Made by a program: the position numbers and the translations under genes. From an uncultured Actinomyces sp. (GTDB lineage Bacteria > Actinomycetota > Actinomycetes > Actinomycetales > Actinomycetaceae), in NCBI GenBank assembly GCA_900556405.1, contig USPB01000059.1:1-10238 (forward strand): 10,238 bases of DNA, read 5' to 3'. Below are positions 5,961-10,238 of this stretch, piece after piece. The notes beneath the pieces were generated by a model. The model made no database searches, had not been told where the DNA came from, and saw only the letters and a program-made list of their open reading frames with translations. The number at the start of each line of letters is the position of its first letter. The first letter of the stretch is position 1.

Positions 5961-8672
5961 TCAGCCCTTGCGCTTAGCAGGAGCCTCGCCCAGCTCGAAG
6001 GACTCGACAACGGCCTCGGTGGCCTCAGCGTCGTCGGAGGCAGCCACGGTGAGGGTGCCCACGGCCTTCGATGCGGCCTCCAGGTCGCCCTTCACGGACT
6101 CCAGGGCCTCCACCTGAGCCTGCGGGGCGCGGACCGTCACCGCCAGGAACGGCGTACGCGGCGACACCTTCGCCTCAGACTTCACGCGACGCAGCGCGAT
6201 CAAAGCGGACGACGCGGCCTCGAGCACCGAAGGATCGCCCTCGACGCCCGCCAGATCGGATGCAACCGGCCACGGCGCGACGTGCACGCTGCCCTCGCGG
6301 TACCAGCTCCACACCTCTTCCGTCACGTACGGCAGGTAGGGGGCCAGCAGACGCACCACGTTATCAATAACGATTGCCAGAGCCGCACGGGCAGACGCGG
6401 CCGAGGCCTCGTCCCACGCGCCATCACGGTTGTAGGCGCGCTCCTTCACCAGCTCCAGGTAGTCGTCACAGAACGTCCAGAAGAACGACTCCGTGACCTC
6501 CAGCGCGCGAGAGTGCTCGTAGGACGCCAGCGCAGCCGAGGCCTCGTCAATGACGGAGGCCAGCGCAGCCAGCACCGAACGATCCAGCGGCACCGTCACC
6601 AGCGCCGGATCCAGATCGATCGCCGCGCCCTCGCCGCCCATCGTGAGGGCAAACTTCGACGCGTTTAGCACCTTGATCGCCAGGCGGCGACCAATCTTCA
6701 TCTGCTGCTCGTCGAACGCCGCATCCAGGCCCAGGCGAGCCGACGCCGCCCAGTAGCGCACGGCATCCGACCCGTACTTCTCCAGGATGCCCATGGGGGT
6801 CACGACGTTGCCCTTGGACTTCGACATCTTCTTGTGGTCCGAATCCAGGATCCAGCCCGACAGGCCGGCGTGCTTCCACGGCAGCGCACCGAACTCCAGG
6901 TCCGCGCGAACCACGGTCGAGAACAGCCACGTACGGATGATGTCCTGGCCCTGCGGGCGCAGATCCATCGGGTACGTGCGAGCGAACAGATCCTCGTCAT
7001 CCAGCCAGCCACACGCCAGCTGCGGGGACAGCGAGGACGTCGCCCACGTGTCCATGATGTCCAGCTCGCCCACGAAGCCGCCGGCCACGCCGCGCTGATC
7101 CTCCGTGTAGCCTTCCGGAACGTCCGTCGACGGGTCGACCGGCAGAGCGGCCTCAGACGGGGTGATGATGTCGTCGTAGTTCACCTGGCCGTCCGCGTCC
7201 ACGCGGTACCACAGCGGGAACGGCACGCCGAAGAAGCGCTGACGGGACACCAGCCAGTCGCCCTTCAGGCCCTTCACCCAGTTCTCGTAGCGCACGCGCA
7301 TGAAGTCGGGGTGGAACTCCAGCTCGCGGCCGCGGCCGATGAGCTCCTCGTTCAGATCCTTGCCCGAGGCCGGGTTCGTCCACGCGCGGCCACCGTTACG
7401 GATGTACCACTGGCGCGAGGTGACGATCTCGAGGGGCTTGTCGCCCTTCTCGAAGAAGTTGGTCTGACGCATCGTCTTGGTCGGCTCGCCCTTCAGCTCG
7501 CCCGACTCGCGCAGGGCGGCCACCACGGCCTCGCGCGCGGAGAACGTCGTCTTACCGGTGATCTCCTCGAAAGCCGCGCGGCCCGCATCGGTCGTGATCC
7601 ACTCGGGGGTCTCAGTGATGATGCGGCCGTCCTTGCGCAGGATCGCGCGCAGCGGCAGCTCCAGGTCACGCCACCAGTCGATGTCGGTCGTGTCGCCGAA
7701 GGTACAGCACATGGCGATGCCCGCGCCCTTGTCCATCTCGGCCTCGGGGTGGGGCAGGATCGGCACCTCGACGCCGTACACGGGGGAGGCAACCGTCGTG
7801 CCGAACAGCGGCTTGTAACGCTCGTCGTCCGGGTGGGCGATCAGGGCGACGCAGGCGGCCAGCAGCTCAGGACGGGTCGTCTCGATGCACACGTCCACAC
7901 CGTCCTCGACGGGCGCGCCGGCGGCGGCAGCCTTCGCGGCGGCCTCGGCGTCGGTGATGTGGAAGGCCAGGCGGTGGTAGAAGCCCGGGTACTCGCGGCT
8001 CTCCAGCTCAGCCTGGGCGACCGCCGTCTGGAAGGTGACGTCCCACAGGCCCGGGGCCTCGGCCTGGTAGGCCTCGCCGCGCGCCAGGTTGCGCAGGAAC
8101 GCGGCCTGGGCGACCTTGCGTGCACGCGCGCCGATCGTCTGGTAGTTCTGCTTCCAGTCCACGCTCAGGCCCAGGTAGCGCCACAGCGCCTCGAACTGAG
8201 CCTCGTCTTCGACGGTGAGGCGCTCGCACAGCTCCACGAAGTTCTTACGGGAAATCGGCTTCTGGTCACGCGCCTTGATCGACTTGCCGTCGCCGCCCAC
8301 GTGCGGGGGCTCGAAGTCGGGGTCGTAGGGCAGCGTCGCATCCACGCGCACGCCGAAGTAGTTCTGCACGCGGCGCTCGGTGGGCAGGCCGTTGTCGTCC
8401 CAACCCATCGGGTAGAACACGGACTTGCCCATCATGCGCTGGTAGCGGGCCACGACGTCGGTGTGCGTGTAGGAGAAAACATGGCCGATGTGCAGGGAGC
8501 CGGATACCGTCGGCGGGGGAGTGTCGATCGAGTACACCTGCTCGCGCGTCGCGTTGCGGTCAAAGGCGTAGGTGCCCTGGTCCTCCCAGGCCTCACCCCA
8601 CTTGGCTTCGAGGCCTTCGGGGGCGGCGCGGTCGGGCACGCGAGGCGCCTGCGCACGGGTGTTCATGGCCAT
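5961..8672 (-). CDS. valS: Valyl-tRNA synthetase (archaeal-type class Ia)
   Basis: This is an essential cytosolic enzyme that attaches valine to tRNA-Val. From the ATG at 8672 it is 903 residues. The HIGH signature is at 61-64 within PPPTVSGSLHIGH, and KMSKS is at 615-619. The CP1 editing domain is present, with ETTRPE at 264-269 and the later AGIAMCCTFGDTTDIDWW block; it clears mischarged threonine. The signature surroundings, YPMGWDDNGLPTE, are those of archaeal/Rickettsia-type ValRS rather than the E. coli type (PPPNVTGSLHMGH, GTDHAGIATQ). The C-terminus is an Ala/Glu-rich tail without the long heptad coiled-coil arm of E. coli-type enzymes. The frame stays open to an ATG at 8780, but the chosen ATG has GGAGA about 10 bases upstream and a downstream-lying promoter candidate; the extra 36 upstream residues are not family-like. 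It is probably a single-gene transcript. Confidence 0.95.
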   Translation of the reverse strand: MAMNTRAQAPRVPDRAAPEGLEAKWGEAWEDQGTYAFDRNATREQVYSIDTPPPTVSGSLHIGHVFSYTHTDVVARYQRMMGKSVFYPMGWDDNGLPTERRVQNYFGVRVDATLPYDPDFEPPHVGGDGKSIKARDQKPISRKNFVELCERLTVEDEAQFEALWRYLGLSVDWKQNYQTIGARARKVAQAAFLRNLARGEAYQAEAPGLWDVTFQTAVAQAELESREYPGFYHRLAFHITDAEAAAKAAAAGAPVEDGVDVCIETTRPELLAACVALIAHPDDERYKPLFGTTVASPVYGVEVPILPHPEAEMDKGAGIAMCCTFGDTTDIDWWRDLELPLRAILRKDGRIITETPEWITTDAGRAAFEEITGKTTFSAREAVVAALRESGELKGEPTKTMRQTNFFEKGDKPLEIVTSRQWYIRNGGRAWTNPASGKDLNEELIGRGRELEFHPDFMRVRYENWVKGLKGDWLVSRQRFFGVPFPLWYRVDADGQVNYDDIITPSEAALPVDPSTDVPEGYTEDQRGVAGGFVGELDIMDTWATSSLSPQLACGWLDDEDLFARTYPMDLRPQGQDIIRTWLFSTVVRADLEFGALPWKHAGLSGWILDSDHKKMSKSKGNVVTPMGILEKYGSDAVRYWAASARLGLDAAFDEQQMKIGRRLAIKVLNASKFALTMGGEGAAIDLDPALVTVPLDRSVLAALASVIDEASAALASYEHSRALEVTESFFWTFCDDYLELVKERAYNRDGAWDEASAASARAALAIVIDNVVRLLAPYLPYVTEEVWSWYREGSVHVAPWPVASDLAGVEGDPSVLEAASSALIALRRVKSEAKVSPRTPFLAVTVRAPQAQVEALESVKGDLEAASKAVGTLTVAASDDAEATEAVVESFELGEAPAKRKG

Positions 8673-8682
8673 AATTGAGTTG

Positions 8683-8746
8683 TCTCCATCCGAGTCGTGG
8701 ACTGTTTGCCCCACTAGCCTACGTTTCCCCATGCATTTCGGTCCAA
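8683..8746 (-). promoter_or_regulatory. Putative promoter and leader of valS
   Basis: On the minus strand TTGGAC (8746 down to 8741) and TAGGCT (8721 down to 8716) are separated by 19 bases and could be the -35 and -10. Transcription would start near 8709, inside the longer open frame, which supports the ATG at 8672 as the real start. The Shine-Dalgarno-like GGAGA is at 8687-8683. The leader would be under 40 bases, too short for a T-box. Confidence 0.4.
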
Positions 8747-8780
8747 TGCTGGGCCTGTGAGCTCCCGGCGCGTCGCTCAC

Positions 8781-8896
8781 ATGTGCCGTTACAAAAGTTC
8801 CTCTCGTGGCGCGGTCGGGTGAACGTGAGCGCGTGGGGATACCGTGGTGTCAGAGGCGGGAGCCGGGACGAGGCCCCCGCTGGGAAGGGGATCATC
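8781..8896. other. Divergent intergenic region between valS and the M20 peptidase
   Basis: No gene is visible. On the plus strand TACCGT (8840-8845) fits a TANNNT -10 for the peptidase, without a good -35 at the usual distance. AAGGGG (8885-8890) lies six bases before the peptidase GTG and is a good Shine-Dalgarno sequence. No hairpin or repeat stands out. Confidence 0.4.
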
Positions 8897-10238
8897 GTGA
8901 GTACGCAATCGCTGGGTGAACAGACCGTCGACCTGCTGGCACGCCTGGTACGCCTGGGCTGCGTCAACGACCTGACCGCCGATTCGGGCGGGGAGGAGCG
9001 CGCCGCCGACCTCCTCGAGGACTTCTTCGCGGGCCTGCCCGTCTCGATCGAGCGGATCACCCCGCACCCGGGGCGCACCACCCTCGTGGTCACGGTCGAA
9101 GGATCGGATCCGCGCAGCGCCGGCACGCCCCTGACACTCCTCGGGCACACGGACGTCGTGCCCGTGGATACGGCCAAGTGGACGCGCGATCCTTTCGGCG
9201 CGCAGATCGAGGACGACGTCATGTGGGGGCGCGGCACCGTCGACATGCTCCACCTAACCGCAGCGATGGCCGTCGTGACCCGCGAGGTCGCCCGCCGCGC
9301 TCAGGGCGGCAATCCTCCCGCGCGTTCCCTGGTGTTCGTGGCCGCGGCCGACGAGGAAGCACGAGGAGGACTCGGCGTCCCGTGGATCGGCGACAACAAG
9401 CCGGATGCCTTCCCGTGGGACGCGGCCCTCTCCGAAATGGGAGGGGCACACATTCGCGGTCGCCGCGGAGGCGATAGCGTCGTCGTGGTTGTCGGCGAAA
9501 AGGGTGCCGCCCAGCGCCGCCTGCACATCCGGGGCGACGCGGGCCACGGCTCGGTCCCGCTGGGGCGCACGAGCGCCGTCGAGCGACTCGCCCAGGTGAG
9601 CGCGGCGCTGTCCGCCGCCCGCTGGCCCACCGCCACGGACGAGGTGTGGGCGGGTTTCGTGCGCGCCTTCGAGTTTGATGAAACGACTGAAACAAGTCTG
9701 ATCAACGGCACCTACGAGGGCGACTACTCCGAGTTCGGGGACCTGGCGGCCTTCGCGCACGCGATCTCCCATGTAACCGTCGCCCAGACGGTGGCTCGCT
9801 CGGGCGGGCCCATCAACGTCATGCCCTCCCACGCCACCCTCGAGCTGGACATCCGCACGCTGCCCGGCATCGACGACGATGACGTGGATGCCGCTATCAC
9901 CGCGGCCCTCGGCGACCTCGCCCAACACGTGACTATCGAGCGTCTCCTGAGTGAGGCCGCCACGGCCTCGTCAATCGATACCGACCTGTACCGAGCGATC
10001 GAAGCGGCGCTGACGCAGCGCTACCCGGGGGCGAGTGTCGTCCCCGTCCTCTTCCCCGGCGGATCCGACCTGCGCGTCGCCCGCAGGCTGGGCGGCATCG
10101 GGTATGGCTTCGGGGCCGTGGATAGCGGTGCGAGCCTGGGGCAGGTCTACTCCCAGCTGCACGCACACGACGAACACATCGACCTGGCGGACGTGCGCGC
10201 GACCGCCGAGGTCCTCCACGAGGTCGTCACCACCTACC
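8897..10238 (+). CDS. M20-family metallopeptidase/amidohydrolase (3' end cut by window)
   Basis: The gene starts at GTG 8897, with AAGGGG six bases upstream, and runs off the window after 447 codons without a stop. It belongs to the ArgE/DapE/CPG2/ACY1 group of co-catalytic zinc hydrolases, which release amino acids from dipeptides or N-acyl amino acids. The expected residues are present in order: H84 and D86 in LLGHTDVVPVD, bridging D116 in WGRGTVDM, the catalytic/metal pair E153-E154 in AAADEEARGG, E180 in LSEMGG, and the final ligand H422 in LHAHDEHI. The segment from about 205 to 320, starting GEKGAAQRRLHIRGDAGHGS, is the dimerisation ('lid') domain with its conserved GHGS. The lysine usual after D116 (DMKG) is replaced: here it reads DMLHLTA. 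All catalytic blocks are inside the window, so only a short tail should be missing. The substrate cannot be told from sequence. It is divergent from valS with no visible functional link. Confidence 0.9.
   Translation, partial: MSTQSLGEQTVDLLARLVRLGCVNDLTADSGGEERAADLLEDFFAGLPVSIERITPHPGRTTLVVTVEGSDPRSAGTPLTLLGHTDVVPVDTAKWTRDPFGAQIEDDVMWGRGTVDMLHLTAAMAVVTREVARRAQGGNPPARSLVFVAAADEEARGGLGVPWIGDNKPDAFPWDAALSEMGGAHIRGRRGGDSVVVVVGEKGAAQRRLHIRGDAGHGSVPLGRTSAVERLAQVSAALSAARWPTATDEVWAGFVRAFEFDETTETSLINGTYEGDYSEFGDLAAFAHAISHVTVAQTVARSGGPINVMPSHATLELDIRTLPGIDDDDVDAAITAALGDLAQHVTIERLLSEAATASSIDTDLYRAIEAALTQRYPGASVVPVLFPGGSDLRVARRLGGIGYGFGAVDSGASLGQVYSQLHAHDEHIDLADVRATAEVLHEVVTTY

Noticed and set aside
6834..8678. 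Long plus-strand open frame (614 codons) antiparallel to valS, rich in Arg, Val, His and Leu
   Set aside because: It is the GC-skew shadow of valS: no recognisable domain, low-complexity composition, and valS on the other strand has complete synthetase motifs.
8673..8780. 36-residue N-terminal extension of valS to the ATG at 8780
   Set aside because: The promoter candidate lies inside it, the residues do not look like a ValRS N-terminus, and the ATG at 8672 has a Shine-Dalgarno-like GGAGA.
8673..8896. T-box riboswitch in front of valS
   Set aside because: The inferred leader is under 40 bases and I see no T-box sequence or specifier-loop structure.
1..10238. CRISPR array, tRNA/rRNA genes, insertion sequence ends, integrase or restriction-modification genes
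   Set aside because: Looked for on both strands and not seen; no spaced direct repeats, no cloverleaf-like segment, and no transposase, recombinase or hsd-like protein.

Overview
This is a chromosomal window from a high-GC actinobacterium. The core genes use strongly G/C-ending codons, and the proteins (FadD15-type acyl-CoA ligase, archaeal-type ValRS, M20 peptidase) have an actinobacterial look. Actinomycetaceae (Actinomyces/Schaalia-like) is my best guess, but that placement is inference only.

Layout: six complete genes lie on the minus strand and one incomplete gene lies on the plus strand at the right edge. Left to right: a short convergent region with a strong hairpin terminator (70-126); a long-chain fatty acyl-CoA ligase (158-2041, -); a Phd/YefM-type antitoxin with a RelE/ParE-type toxin (2520-2816 and 2170-2535, -); a small DUF1801/YdhG-like protein (2870-3253, -); a large AT-rich ABC/AAA_13-type ATPase (3425-5758, -); valyl-tRNA synthetase valS (5961-8672, -); and, divergent from valS, an M20 metallopeptidase (8897 to beyond the window end, +).

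The centre (about 2160-5900) reads as an accessory block between two housekeeping genes. Its main gene, at 3425-5758, is near 40% GC by eye against well over 60% around it, so it looks horizontally acquired. It has Walker A, ABC signature, Walker B and H-loop motifs, an internal CxxC that fits a zinc hook, and, after the ATPase core, an R-x3-E...H arrangement (R684, E688, H723) that fits the catalytic triad of PrrC/RloC anticodon nucleases. I therefore call it an RloC-like tRNA anticodon nuclease, a phage-exclusion factor. No restriction-modification genes lie next to it. It is bracketed by two near-identical GC-rich hairpin terminators (3329-3358 and 5913-5946), and a 15-bp palindrome sits upstream of it as a possible operator.

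Regulation visible in sequence: the antitoxin has a TACAAT -10 box exactly six bases before its ATG, which predicts a leaderless mRNA. The box overlaps a TTGTACAA palindrome like the TGTACA operators of YefM-type antitoxins, so autorepression is likely. The DUF1801 gene has the same -10-to-ATG geometry. The acyl-CoA ligase, the RloC-like gene, valS and the M20 gene have conventional Shine-Dalgarno sequences.
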